Part shown: positions 1 to 7,973 of the stretch, piece by piece | Layout: every line of letters starts with the position of its first letter | Position numbering within the stretch: position 1 is the stretch's first letter | Source: a virus | Strand: one strand, 5' to 3' | DNA: 61,287 nt | IMG/VR virus record: IMGVR_UViG_3300050014_000138 | Location: 1-61,287 of that record | Notes under the pieces: generated by a model | Databases searched by the model: none | What the model was told of the DNA's origin: nothing | Seen by the model: the letters and a program-made list of their open reading frames with translations, nothing else | Made by a program: the position numbers and the translations under genes

Positions 1-405
1 GTATTGGATAAAGCAATTCTTAGAAGGTTTCCAGTGAAACTGGAAATGGATTTATTGGATGCAGAGCAATTGGAAAAGTTATTTAGTATTCTTTTTTCAA
101 GTAGAACTTCCAATGAAATTATTATGACGAAATCACTGGCTAGTATATCGGATGATTTAATTTCTCAATGTAATCTTGATGATGCGAAAATATCTACTAT
201 AATCTCACCTGCCAATATGGTTGAAATTGCAGAATTGGTTATGGATGGATTCTCGTTGGAAGAGATTGCCGAAACTGCAATATATCCAGAATATCCCGAT
301 GATGGAGGAGCAGATTCTGAACGAACATTTGTTAAATCTATTCTACAAAAGTATTTTCCGAAAAATGTAAAAAATCCATTTAATGATCCTCTTATGAAAT
401 CATAA
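1..405 (+). CDS. AAA+ ATPase, C-terminal part (MoxR/CobS-like), cut by window edge
   Basis: The frame is open from the first base, so the gene starts upstream of the window. The visible part begins with LDKAILRRF, which resembles the sensor-2/lid entry of MoxR- and CobS-type AAA+ ATPases (alternatives 'DPALRRRF'), followed by a helical C-terminal lid rich in acidic residues. Walker A and B are outside the window. It ends 3 nt before a large VWA protein. AAA+ MoxR/CobS proteins are commonly encoded next to a VWA partner and act as chaperone or metal-insertion machines, so the pairing supports the call. The substrate is unknown. The identity of the fragment alone is only moderately secure. Confidence 0.6.
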   Translation, partial: VLDKAILRRFPVKLEMDLLDAEQLEKLFSILFSSRTSNEIIMTKSLASISDDLISQCNLDDAKISTIISPANMVEIAELVMDGFSLEEIAETAIYPEYPDDGGADSERTFVKSILQKYFPKNVKNPFNDPLMKS

Positions 406-408
406 CCT

Positions 409-2610
409 ATGAAACGTGGTCATATCATATCTCCCGCTGAAGTTGATTTTTGGTTGGATTCGGATAAGTATTCAAATTTTATTGAAGAAAATCTAGATCC
501 ATCTAATGATACATTAATTTTTAGTATTGATATGGTTCGTCTATCGTCCATCCGTGCAGCAATATCCAATTTCGTTCGTATATTAACCCGTCAAATTATT
601 CCTGTATATTTTAATGATGATGGAAATAATTTTAATGTTGGAGGAAAAATAATTTATTTATCTGCGAAAATAAATTCCAAGCAAGATTTTGATTGTGCGG
701 TTGGACAATCCCTTCATGAGGCAGCACACACGTTAAAATCGGATTTTGATGTAATTAAAACTGCTTGGGCAAATATTCCTCATAAAATTTTTAAAATGTC
801 AGATTCCAAAAATATTAGACGAGCATCATTGGAGAAATTTGTTCATAATGTTTGTAATGTAATTGAAGATAGATATATTGATAATTATGTATTTAATGAA
901 GCTCCTGGATATAGGGGATATTATGTTGCACTTTATGATAAGTTTTGGAATTGTCCAGAAATAGATGAATATTTAAAAAGTGATAATTTTAGATATCCTA
1001 GTTTGAAATCATATGATTTTAGAATTACGAATTTTACTAATGAAAATACAGATCTTATGGCGTTGCCGAGACTGGATGATATTGCTAGAGAAGTAGATAT
1101 TTCCCATATTGATAGGTTAAAAACGACCAAGGATAGAGTTGAAGTTTCATTTAAAATTATTGAAATAGTATTGGATTGTATAGATAAACAGGAAAAATTG
1201 GATTCTATAAAAATACATGGTCAGGGAGGAAAAAAACCAAAAAATGGTTTGGCAACTCCAAGTGATTTTTTTGATTTCGGGGATGATGAAGTTTCTAATG
1301 AGGATGATAAAAAAGATAATGGAAGTGAGTCTGATGTTGGTAAAAAAATGATTGATGAAATATCCAACATAATGAATGGTAAAGGTAAGGAATCTGATAA
1401 TTTGAATGAGAATTTTAAAGCGGTTGGTAAAATATCAAACGAGGAGGATGTTCCAAAAGAAGTGGATAAAGAAATATCTAAAATTTTAGAAAATCAAAGA
1501 AAGTTCTTACAAGGAGATATTCCAAAAGAGATGGTTACCAAATATCAAAAAGATTTATTGGATTTAATTGAAAAACATGGTATAATACTTGTTCGTGTAG
1601 ATTTGCCTAATGTTTCTGATGGTAATAATTTAAAAGTTGACTGTATTGTTGTAAAGAAAATGACAAAGGATCTTATTTTATCTGGAAAAGATGTTTTTCC
1701 TTTGTGTGGTATAATGAAAATCGGAAAAGATATCCCATGTCCCCCCATAGAGGTATCTAAAGCAGTTACGAATGGTGTTTTACTCGGAATTAAGTTGGGG
1801 AGAAAATTACAAATAAGATCTGAGTTACATCCTGTTAAAATAATTCGGAAAAAATCTGGAAAAATTAATAAACGTCAACTTCACGAAGCTGCATTTGACG
1901 CAGAAGATTTATTCTATAAAATACATATAGACGAACATCATAATGCAAATCTTCATATAACAGTGGATGCAAGCAGTTCAATGTCTATTGGAAATAAGTG
2001 GGAACAAACTATGACTGCTGTAGTAGCTATATGCAAAGCGGCATCTATGGTTAATAATATTCATGTTACTGTATCTTTTAGAACAACACAAGTATCTGGA
2101 AGTGCTTTTTTACCATATGTTGTAATGGCATATGATTCAGATATAGATAAATTTTCAAAAATAAAACATTTGTTTCCATATCTTTTGCCTGATGGATGCA
2201 CTCCAGAAGGATTAGCGTTTGGAGCAATTATGGATTTGTTTGATGGAATTACCCCAGATGAAGAAGATAGATATTTTCTTAATTTATCGGATGGAGAGCC
2301 ATATTATTCATTAAATTCTCCAGAAACTGGGGCACATGTAATGTATAGTGATGATGTTGGTGTAAACCATACAAAATCTCAAGTTGATAAAATACGTCAA
2401 CATGGCGTAGAAATATTGAGTTATTTTATTGATGACAGTAAATCTTTATCTGATACAATATCTGAAGAACATGATATAAAACTGGATGATAATCCTCTTC
2501 GTAAGAATTTTCGTAAAATGTATGGCAAAAATGCAAAATTCATCGGTGTAAATAACGTTGTTGACCTTGCTAAAACAATAAACGAACTTTTTTTATTAAA
2601 AAAAGTATGA
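409..2610 (+). CDS. VWA-domain protein with zincin-like N-terminus (CobT-like)
   Basis: 733 aa. The C-terminal third carries a von Willebrand A domain with a complete MIDAS start, D520-A-S522-S-S524 (DxSxS), after the strand LHITVD. The N-terminal third has H103-E-A-A-H107 followed about 45 residues later by NVIEDRYID. That HExxH-plus-ED arrangement is seen in CobT-type proteins, where it forms a zincin-like fold. A charged, low-complexity linker (about residues 265-340) separates the parts. It lies 3 nt after the AAA+ gene, so the two are probably co-translated and work as an AAA+/VWA complex that remodels a protein or inserts a metal. Phage targets of such pairs are not established. A real cobaltochelatase role is unlikely without cobalamin genes nearby. 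Confidence 0.8.
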   Translation: MKRGHIISPAEVDFWLDSDKYSNFIEENLDPSNDTLIFSIDMVRLSSIRAAISNFVRILTRQIIPVYFNDDGNNFNVGGKIIYLSAKINSKQDFDCAVGQSLHEAAHTLKSDFDVIKTAWANIPHKIFKMSDSKNIRRASLEKFVHNVCNVIEDRYIDNYVFNEAPGYRGYYVALYDKFWNCPEIDEYLKSDNFRYPSLKSYDFRITNFTNENTDLMALPRLDDIAREVDISHIDRLKTTKDRVEVSFKIIEIVLDCIDKQEKLDSIKIHGQGGKKPKNGLATPSDFFDFGDDEVSNEDDKKDNGSESDVGKKMIDEISNIMNGKGKESDNLNENFKAVGKISNEEDVPKEVDKEISKILENQRKFLQGDIPKEMVTKYQKDLLDLIEKHGIILVRVDLPNVSDGNNLKVDCIVVKKMTKDLILSGKDVFPLCGIMKIGKDIPCPPIEVSKAVTNGVLLGIKLGRKLQIRSELHPVKIIRKKSGKINKRQLHEAAFDAEDLFYKIHIDEHHNANLHITVDASSSMSIGNKWEQTMTAVVAICKAASMVNNIHVTVSFRTTQVSGSAFLPYVVMAYDSDIDKFSKIKHLFPYLLPDGCTPEGLAFGAIMDLFDGITPDEEDRYFLNLSDGEPYYSLNSPETGAHVMYSDDVGVNHTKSQVDKIRQHGVEILSYFIDDSKSLSDTISEEHDIKLDDNPLRKNFRKMYGKNAKFIGVNNVVDLAKTINELFLLKKV

Positions 2611-2617
2611 AACTGAC

Positions 2618-2646
2618 TTGACATATTATAGATTTTATAGTAATAT
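2618..2646 (+). promoter_or_regulatory. sigma70-like promoter
   Basis: TTGACA at 2618-2623, a 17-nt spacer, and TAATAT at 2641-2646. The -35 is perfect and starts just after the VWA stop codon. It would drive the 2693 gene. It also argues against a translation start at the upstream TTG codon at 2618, which lies inside the -35 box. Confidence 0.7.
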
Positions 2647-2692
2647 TCATTCATTATATCATAGTGGTATAATAAATAAATTAGTTAAACAT

Positions 2693-3070
2693 ATGAAACA
2701 AATACGTAAAAATAAAACAAATCAACCAACTGTATGGCCCAGTTTGGCATATTTTACCATTCAAGACATTATCGCATCTAACCCTCCAGAAGCTAAAGTA
2801 ATTACATTGAGAACACACCTCATTAAAGCAATTGAATATCAAACTATTTCTCAAATAGGATCAATTCCTGGAGGAAAAGGAGCACCACCCAAGGTATATT
2901 CCATGACTCCCGTTACAAAACTGACATTAGAAAAAGCACAGGCAGCTAATATTAACCTAGTTGATAATGTCGATAAGTTGGTTAACGTAATCTCAGTATC
3001 AACTCCTAAGCAATCTACCCCTGCACCAAGTGTGTCTGCGGAAAAATCAGTTGAAACTGTTGTTCATTAA
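2693..3070 (+). CDS. putative winged-helix DNA-binding protein
   Basis: 125 aa from the ATG at 2693. An in-frame upstream extension to 2618 would overlap the promoter, so it is rejected. Residues about 25-80 read as helix, helix (ITLRTHLIKAIE), then a glycine-rich wing (GSIPGGKGAPPKVYSMT), the layout of a winged helix-turn-helix in which the hairpin ends in a 'GRP..vY'-like segment. The C-terminal 40 residues are Ser/Thr/Pro-rich and probably disordered. It follows its own strong promoter, consistent with an early regulator. The family was not recognised, and the wHTH assignment is by pattern only. Confidence 0.45.
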   Translation: MKQIRKNKTNQPTVWPSLAYFTIQDIIASNPPEAKVITLRTHLIKAIEYQTISQIGSIPGGKGAPPKVYSMTPVTKLTLEKAQAANINLVDNVDKLVNVISVSTPKQSTPAPSVSAEKSVETVVH

Positions 3071-3094
3071 ATAATAACAGATGCCATATATTTT

Positions 3095-3295
3095 ATGAAT
3101 AATAATAATAAAAAACGGAAAAAATTATCTAATTTAAAACCAAGAACATATAAAATATATGGCATTTTCAATTTTATAACTGATGATTTGATATATGTGA
3201 ATTTAGATATGGAGAAAACAACATTGGAATTTGAATTAGAAGGATATGACTCGGAACAATATGATATTATATCATTTGATGTAGTCGTATCTTAA
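3095..3295 (+). CDS. small conserved phage-type protein, unknown function
   Basis: 66 aa, with a basic N-terminus (KKRKK) followed by a compact beta-rich segment containing YKIYGIFNF, LIYVNLD and LEGYD. The pattern resembles short proteins repeatedly seen in large myoviruses, but no function is known to me. Its stop overlaps the 3' end of the convergent gene at 3292-3597 by 4 nt. Confidence 0.55.
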   Translation: MNNNNKKRKKLSNLKPRTYKIYGIFNFITDDLIYVNLDMEKTTLEFELEGYDSEQYDIISFDVVVS

Positions 3296-3597
3296 ATTCG
3301 TTTAATATATTTTCCAATTGTTTCTATTGGTCCATTATATGTGTCGGTTCGTCTATATCCATCCCCCGTTGTTAAAATATATGAATAAATTCTAACTTTT
3401 GTTGTGGGCGGGACATCCATCAATTCATCAATCTTTTTTAAACAACTCATGACAACATTTTTAGATCCCCATATAATAGGATACGATAAATCACTATCGA
3501 ATAAAATTGAAGAGTGGAGATCAAAATAAAATAAATTGAATACTTGTCCTTGGATATTCTTCTTTTTATTTATATTTATTACATTTTTTGGTAACAT
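3292..3597 (-). CDS. hypothetical protein
   Basis: 101 aa, not recognised. It has an Asn/Lys-rich N-terminus, a central hydrophobic segment (YPIIWGSKNVVMSCLKKI) and a C-terminus ending in a basic stretch. It is transcribed against both neighbours. Its start codon is preceded, at exactly 3 nt, by CTATTTATA (minus strand), the motif also found ahead of several other genes in this window, so it probably has its own transcript. Confidence 0.5.
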   Translation of the reverse strand: MLPKNVININKKKNIQGQVFNLFYFDLHSSILFDSDLSYPIIWGSKNVVMSCLKKIDELMDVPPTTKVRIYSYILTTGDGYRRTDTYNGPIETIGKYIKRI

Positions 3598-3600
3598 AAC

Positions 3601-3609
3601 TATAAATAG
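3601..3609 (-). promoter_or_regulatory. ATATTTATA-type start-proximal motif
   Basis: On the minus strand, CTATTTATA is followed by 3 nt (GTT) and the ATG of the 3292-3597 gene. The spacing is identical to sites at 6035, 34122, 42751 and 59034. It is possibly a late-type -10 element for a nearly leaderless mRNA; inference only. Confidence 0.35.
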
Positions 3610-3621
3610 TGTTAAAATAAC

Positions 3622-3650
3622 TTGAAAACATAAATGAGACGTGATAACAT
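3622..3650 (+). promoter_or_regulatory. sigma70-like promoter
   Basis: TTGAAA at 3622-3627, a 17-nt spacer, and TAACAT at 3645-3650. It precedes the small gene at 3676, which also has an AGGA Shine-Dalgarno at 3667-3670. It probably reads through the 3676-5426 run that includes gp62 and dNMP kinase. Confidence 0.5.
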
Positions 3651-3675
3651 AGTTTTATGAAAAATAAGGAAGTAT

Positions 3676-3849
3676 ATGGGTAAAACATTTAGACGTGATA
3701 ATCAATTTCGTCCTAAGAAACAAGGGAAAACCTTTACTAAAGATAAAAACTGGAAAAAGAATAAACATAAACCTTTACCAAATAAAGAATTGGATGAATC
3801 TAATATACCTCTTCCAAACATTCTTACTGATATAGATAACGATATATGA
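3676..3849 (+). CDS. small very basic protein, unknown function
   Basis: 57 aa from ATG at 3676 to TGA at 3847-3849. The first half is strongly basic (MGKTFRRDNQFRPKKQ, then KDKNWKKNKHK) and the last 20 residues are acidic. AGGA lies 5 nt before the start, a promoter lies upstream, and the stop overlaps the next start as ATGA, all of which support it being real. It may bind nucleic acid; no family recognised. Confidence 0.6.
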   Translation: MGKTFRRDNQFRPKKQGKTFTKDKNWKKNKHKPLPNKELDESNIPLPNILTDIDNDI

Positions 3850-4061
3850 TTATACTTTTATTCTGTATTGTGTATATAACGTGTATATGTTTATGTATTC
3901 TTTTTTATTATACAAATAAAAAGGTTGAAATTCTTTTGAAAAATCATTCTACGATGGTTGGTTGGTGCAATACCCTTCGTCAAAATGAAGATATACTTTT
4001 AAAAGATATAAAAAAATTATCCTATGACCTCAAAAGTTACAAAAAAGAAATCAATAAATAA
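3846..4061 (+). CDS. small single-pass membrane protein
   Basis: 71 aa. Residues about 2-22 are a continuous hydrophobic helix with several cysteines (LLFCIVYITCICLCILFYY) followed by basic residues, so it is an N-terminal membrane anchor with a cytoplasmic, possibly coiled-coil tail ending in Lys-rich sequence. It starts at ATGA, overlapping the upstream stop, and its 3' end overlaps the gp62-like gene by 38 nt. Function unknown. Confidence 0.55.
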   Translation: MIILLFCIVYITCICLCILFYYTNKKVEILLKNHSTMVGWCNTLRQNEDILLKDIKKLSYDLKSYKKEINK

Positions 4062-4527
4062 TGGTACTCCCAAAAAAATATCTTTTTTTGATCATGTAAA
4101 ATCTATACGTCAAGTTAAAGACCCAAACTATTATACTAATTTATCGGAAGATGATAAGAAAAGTTTTAATCATTTTATGATACTTCGGGCGTTGGCAATG
4201 GATGATAGTATTGTAGAAGATATTGCTCAATTATATCAAATTTTTGATAAAATCCCCTCTGCACAATTTTATCAACTTTTAATAGCACTTGTTCCAAAAA
4301 GTACTCAATATTATCCATGGATAAAAACGAAAGTAATGAAACATAATGTAAAACTTTTAGAACTTGTTTCTGACAGATTTAACATTTCAAAATACCAGGC
4401 GAATGAATATATTAATATATTGTTAAAAACTCCCGAAGGACAGACCGAGTTGGTAGATACATGTAAAATGTTTGGTTTAGAAGATAAAGAAATAGAAGAA
4501 ATGTTTGAAAGTAAAAAAGATGAGTAA
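4024..4527 (+). CDS. 62: clamp-loader small subunit, T4 gp62-like
   Basis: 167 aa against 187 for T4 gp62. The order of features matches gp62: a lysine-rich N-terminus; a helical segment with FNHFMILRALAMDDS; then FYQLLIALVPKSTQYYPWIK, which parallels T4's FNYLMAAVPRGKRYGKWAK; then a helix containing LLELVSDRFNISKYQANEYINIL, which parallels T4's IKLLAKRYQVNTNDAINYKSIL. In T4, gp62 binds four gp44 subunits to load the gp45 clamp. gp44 and gp45 are present here but about 29 kb away, whereas T4 keeps 45-44-62 together. The extreme N-terminus differs from T4. Confidence 0.75.
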   Translation: MTSKVTKKKSINNGTPKKISFFDHVKSIRQVKDPNYYTNLSEDDKKSFNHFMILRALAMDDSIVEDIAQLYQIFDKIPSAQFYQLLIALVPKSTQYYPWIKTKVMKHNVKLLELVSDRFNISKYQANEYINILLKTPEGQTELVDTCKMFGLEDKEIEEMFESKKDE

Positions 4528-4732
4528 TAGCGTACCACACGATTTAATGTGCTCTCTCAGGAGAGCAGAACGAGCTAAACATATGATTATGAGATATCCT
4601 CATTATTCAGACGAGACACGGAATGCAATGTTGGATGCCATAGATGGTAGCTTAGACTGTCGGGTTCAATCTTATAAAAATGCTCACAAAATAATAGAAG
4701 ATATGTTTGAAAATAAAAACTATGATAAATAA
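4520..4732 (+). CDS. hypothetical protein
   Basis: 70 aa from ATG at 4520, which overlaps the gp62-like stop (ATGAGTAA). It is rich in Arg/His with two Cys and is predicted helical (LRRAERAKHMIMRYP, then DETRNAMLDAIDGSL). An in-frame ATG 15 nt earlier would deepen the overlap and is less likely. Not recognised. It sits between two T4 replication/nucleotide genes in one transcription unit. Confidence 0.5.
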   Translation: MSNSVPHDLMCSLRRAERAKHMIMRYPHYSDETRNAMLDAIDGSLDCRVQSYKNAHKIIEDMFENKNYDK

Positions 4733-5426
4733 TGATATAAAAGTAATTGGTATAGGTGGTTATGCAAAATCGGGTAAAGATACGTTTGTATCAATAGCAA
4801 AAAATATTCTACAAAGAAATGGATATAAACCATATAGAGTAGCATTTGCCGACACTTTAAAACGTGAAGTTGTTGATATGCTAAAAAATAATTCATTTAC
4901 TATTGATATGTCCAATTTAACCCCTGAAGAAAAAGAGACTATTCGTCCATTGCTCGTATGGTGGGGTTGTCAACGAAGGCGGGAAAGTCCTGATGGTCTT
5001 TATTGGATAGCCGAAGTGAATTACAACATTGATAAGAAAGTGGATATATGTTGTAAAATGGATGGAGATCCAACCGACAAATTAGTATTTTTAGTTAGCG
5101 ATTGTAGATTCGTTAATGAGTGTGAATGGGTACAAACAAATAGAACAGGTGTATTTATTCATTTAAAAAGATATTCTACAACGTTAGTATATGATGAATT
5201 TACTGGTCAAGAGGTTGGAAAAATCGAAAAAATATATGATGATGCTCCAAATGACGAAGAAAGAAAGAATGATCCATTAATACAGAAAATAGCAGATTTT
5301 TGTATTGAGTGGGAAAATATTAAATCATTTACACCAAATGATGCGGTTAATAACCCTTTTCTTCAAGAGATTGTATTAAATACATTAAATAATACCAAAT
5401 ATTTTATCGACTCAAAATTGAAATAA
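4722..5426 (+). CDS. 1: deoxynucleoside monophosphate kinase (T4 gp1-like)
   Basis: About 234 aa from the ATG at 4722 (an ATG 15 nt upstream is possible). A P-loop sits right at the N-terminus, IGIGGYAKSGKDTF, the GxxxxGKD form typical of phage dNMP kinases, with FADTLKREV and a RRRESPDGLYW segment in the nucleoside-binding/lid region. The enzyme phosphorylates dNMPs to dNDPs for phage DNA synthesis; in T4 it also accepts hydroxymethyl-dCMP. It overlaps the preceding gene. Its 3' end overlaps the convergent gene at 5404 by 23 nt, so transcription from both sides meets here without a visible terminator. Confidence 0.8.
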   Translation: MINNDIKVIGIGGYAKSGKDTFVSIAKNILQRNGYKPYRVAFADTLKREVVDMLKNNSFTIDMSNLTPEEKETIRPLLVWWGCQRRRESPDGLYWIAEVNYNIDKKVDICCKMDGDPTDKLVFLVSDCRFVNECEWVQTNRTGVFIHLKRYSTTLVYDEFTGQEVGKIEKIYDDAPNDEERKNDPLIQKIADFCIEWENIKSFTPNDAVNNPFLQEIVLNTLNNTKYFIDSKLK

Positions 5427-5697
5427 TTGTACCATTATCCAGTTTAAATATGATTTTATTATCGGATGTTTTTGATAATATATCATATTTAAATTTAGGA
5501 ATAATATTTTTTATTGCATTGGAATATAGTTTGTTGCAATTTACATACATCGCCTGTTTATCAGATAGTTTATAACAATTACAAGAAGCATTGTAATTGT
5601 TAATACAATTTGTTATTTCCTGAAATATTCCGTCCAATCTAATTAAATTATTGGATGATATAAAATTTGAGAATTGAGTTACGTTTCCTATTTCCAT
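5404..5697 (-). CDS. hypothetical protein
   Basis: 97 aa with four cysteines, three of them near CNNYNASCNCYKL in the middle, and a beta-rich C-terminus (KIIFKLDNGTIISIL). Not recognised. It lies 1 nt downstream of the DUF1360-like membrane protein on the same strand, so the two are probably co-expressed. Confidence 0.5.
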   Translation of the reverse strand: MEIGNVTQFSNFISSNNLIRLDGIFQEITNCINNYNASCNCYKLSDKQAMYVNCNKLYSNAIKNIIPKFKYDILSKTSDNKIIFKLDNGTIISILSR

Positions 5698-5698
5698 A

Positions 5699-6031
5699 TT
5701 ATCCTAATAGTTTGTCTATAATAGTAAATAACAGAAGTCCACCGACTATAGAGAGTGGAATTAATGAGATTGAAGTAAATATAGAAATTATTATTCCTAA
5801 CCACACCGATAAACAAATTGGGCACGTTATTAATCTTACAAAGAAACAGTTGTGGTATAATCTAAGATATAGTAGATATGTGAGGGATGCATCTTCTCTA
5901 TGTTTTATATCAAAGTCTTTATAATGTGATAGACGGGGTAATTTTAACATTCTTGTATATTCCAACCAAGCATCAGTTCGGAACCATCCAAGTAAAATTA
6001 GAGCGACTATGGCACAGTTTGTAAATATCAT
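5699..6031 (-). CDS. DUF1360-like membrane protein
   Basis: 110 aa with an N-terminal hydrophobic helix (CAIVALILLGW) and a C-terminal helical hairpin. Just before the hairpin is CPICLSVW, the CPxCxSxW signature of DUF1360-type small membrane proteins found in bacteria and phages. The region between the helices is charged and includes a HRED segment. Function unknown; probably inner membrane. Its start is preceded at 3 nt by ATATTTATA. Confidence 0.6.
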   Translation of the reverse strand: MIFTNCAIVALILLGWFRTDAWLEYTRMLKLPRLSHYKDFDIKHREDASLTYLLYLRLYHNCFFVRLITCPICLSVWLGIIISIFTSISLIPLSIVGGLLLFTIIDKLLG

Positions 6032-6034
6032 ACA

Positions 6035-6043
6035 TATAAATAT
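6035..6043 (-). promoter_or_regulatory. ATATTTATA-type start-proximal motif
   Basis: Minus strand: ATATTTATA, then TGT, then the ATG of the DUF1360-like gene. Same motif and same 3-nt gap as at 3601, 34122, 42751 and 59034. Confidence 0.35.
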
Positions 6044-7255
6044 TTATGATATTAATTTGGATTTATAAAATGTATTATTTACATCAACAAGAGCAATTTC
6101 TGTTCGATTTAGTGTTTTAATATCGTATGTAAATATATCATATTCCATCATACCAAGTTCACCACTATCCATTAGAATTTTTGGAGTATTCATTAAATAG
6201 TTAAAATTAGTGTTATTTAATAAGTTTCCATCAAATGAGATAATAATATCGTTTGTTTTCTCGTTGGATATGGGTTTAATGCGGTTTGTCATATCGAATG
6301 ATGATTTTGGTTGTAATTTGTTTAATACAGATTGAATATTATTATAATCACAATATAATGTAGAACACCAAGGTTCTAATGTTTCTATTATTGGTATATT
6401 ACTGTTTGTAACAACAAATCCAACATCATATTTTGGAGTTACTATGGGTTTCATAAGTTCATCGTGTAAAATTACACTTCCCCATTTCCTTATAAACTCA
6501 ACAAATGATCTATTTTGCATTTCTACTACTCGTTGTGAACGTGTTGTAATGCCGTTTTCAAATATTCCTGCTCTACAGGTTAAGTGATATACCATTGCGT
6601 TCCAAGATTGTTTTATTGTATAATTATTTAATAAGAATCGGTTAAATATGTCTGAGTCTTCATGATATGAATGAAAAATTTTATCATGACCTCCCATAGA
6701 AAGAAAATCTTTTCTACGAATCATCCAAGGTGCAAATAATCCATCAGTAACTTTTGGGGTATTTTCGTTTATATTAGATTTTACAAATACATTAAATTCT
6801 TCTCGTTTAAATCCATCTTGTATGTTTTCTTCTGGCCACATTCCAAAGTTTTGTATTATTTTCTCAGGTCCAGATGGATGTAAAGGTGGTTCTATTCTTG
6901 TAGCACATACTACTGCATGAACATGTTTTAATACTTCCTCGGATAAATAATAATCAGCATAATGTCCGAGCATCATATCTGCATGAAACATGAAACAAAG
7001 GTCTGTGGTAGAGTTTTCAACACATATGTTATACCCTTCCCCAATACCTTTTAATATTCCACTAGTATTTTCTATATATTTAATATTAGGATTAGTTAAA
7101 GATTTTAACCACTCAATAGTTCCATCTTTATCTTCATCAACATAAATAATAATTTGATTTTTGTGGTATGAGTTTTCTATTATGGAAGCAATACATGCTT
7201 TTAAATAACGTAAATTGCTTTTACTTGGTATGCAAAATGTAATAGTTCTATTCAT
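6044..7255 (-). CDS. GT2-family glycosyltransferase with C-terminal extension
   Basis: 403 aa from the ATG at 7255, which overlaps the upstream methyltransferase stop as ATGA; a longer in-frame extension is rejected for that reason. The N-terminus reads ITFCIPSKSNLRYLKACIASI with YVDEDKDGT, the nucleotide-binding half of a GT-A fold, and FHADMM near residue 95 stands at the DxD position. A GGHDKIFHSYHEDSD segment resembles the acceptor-side ED motif of GT2 enzymes. About 150 C-terminal residues form an extra domain of unknown type. It is the last gene of the first glycan island and presumably transfers a sugar within that pathway; donor and acceptor are unknown. Confidence 0.75.
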   Translation of the reverse strand: MNRTITFCIPSKSNLRYLKACIASIIENSYHKNQIIIYVDEDKDGTIEWLKSLTNPNIKYIENTSGILKGIGEGYNICVENSTTDLCFMFHADMMLGHYADYYLSEEVLKHVHAVVCATRIEPPLHPSGPEKIIQNFGMWPEENIQDGFKREEFNVFVKSNINENTPKVTDGLFAPWMIRRKDFLSMGGHDKIFHSYHEDSDIFNRFLLNNYTIKQSWNAMVYHLTCRAGIFENGITTRSQRVVEMQNRSFVEFIRKWGSVILHDELMKPIVTPKYDVGFVVTNSNIPIIETLEPWCSTLYCDYNNIQSVLNKLQPKSSFDMTNRIKPISNEKTNDIIISFDGNLLNNTNFNYLMNTPKILMDSGELGMMEYDIFTYDIKTLNRTEIALVDVNNTFYKSKLIS

Positions 7256-7944
7256 ATTTTTCTTCTTTTTACTACTAGATAAAAATTCCAACTGTTTAAT
7301 AGTTCTTCTGGCATACAAGATTCTGTATCTAATTTTTTATAAAATGGTGTTTTCAATGGTGATGGATATACACTTTCTACTGTTAATCCATGGACATACA
7401 TAAAATATAATATGTTATCATAATCCCATAGACCACGATAAATAAATTGATGCCCCATTCTCCAGTTCGGAATACTAATTACCGATAGTGAGTCATCAGT
7501 CATTAAATCGTGTATTTTTCTAACTATATTTGTTGGTGCCAGCAAATGTTCTAATACATCATTACAAATGATTAAATCATATTTTTTAGATAATCCTTCG
7601 GTATTAAGGTCCATAGAAATATCTTTAACAAAAAATGTTCCTTTTAATTTATTCTCTCTAAAATATTTTTCTGCAAATGGTTTATCTATAAGATGATAAT
7701 TAACATCAATATTTTTTTGAATTAATTGACTTAAAATTCCTGGACCACTTCCAATCTCTAGTATGGTTTTTAAATTATTTTCACTTATAATTTCTTTAAT
7801 TAAATTGGATTCATATTCATATCTATTCATCCATCCATCACAACTTAATCTACTTGTATTTTCCCATTCATTCATATCTAATGTATCTGAACTTATATAT
7901 ACATCAAACGTTTTTTCAAATGGAACATGAGTTAATCTAAACAT
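7252..7944 (-). CDS. class I SAM-dependent methyltransferase
   Basis: 230 aa. LEIGSGPGILSQLI is the SAM-binding motif I, followed by HLIDKP (motif II region) and YDLIICNDVLEHLLAP (motif IV/post-I with the typical DVLEH). The fold is therefore Rossmann-type, similar to UbiE/Methyltransf_23 proteins that methylate small molecules or sugars. It overlaps the GT2 gene downstream by 4 nt. Methylating a sugar of the island's glycan is the likely role, inferred from context. Confidence 0.75.
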   Translation of the reverse strand: MFRLTHVPFEKTFDVYISSDTLDMNEWENTSRLSCDGWMNRYEYESNLIKEIISENNLKTILEIGSGPGILSQLIQKNIDVNYHLIDKPFAEKYFRENKLKGTFFVKDISMDLNTEGLSKKYDLIICNDVLEHLLAPTNIVRKIHDLMTDDSLSVISIPNWRMGHQFIYRGLWDYDNILYFMYVHGLTVESVYPSPLKTPFYKKLDTESCMPEELLNSWNFYLVVKRRKI

Positions 7945-7973
7945 ATAATATTGTTTTAAAAGTTATCTAGTAT

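Noticed and set aside
2668-2673. Second TATAAT upstream of the 2693 gene
   Set aside because: No -35 hexamer at 16-18 nt. The TTGACA-17-TAATAT pair just upstream is much better.
3601-3608. Exact T4 late promoter box TATAAATA on the plus strand
   Set aside because: The same bases read as TATTTATA in front of the minus-strand gene with the 3-nt spacing seen elsewhere. Other plus-strand genes lack TATAAATA, so it is explained by the other motif; a late promoter for 3676 remains possible but unsupported.
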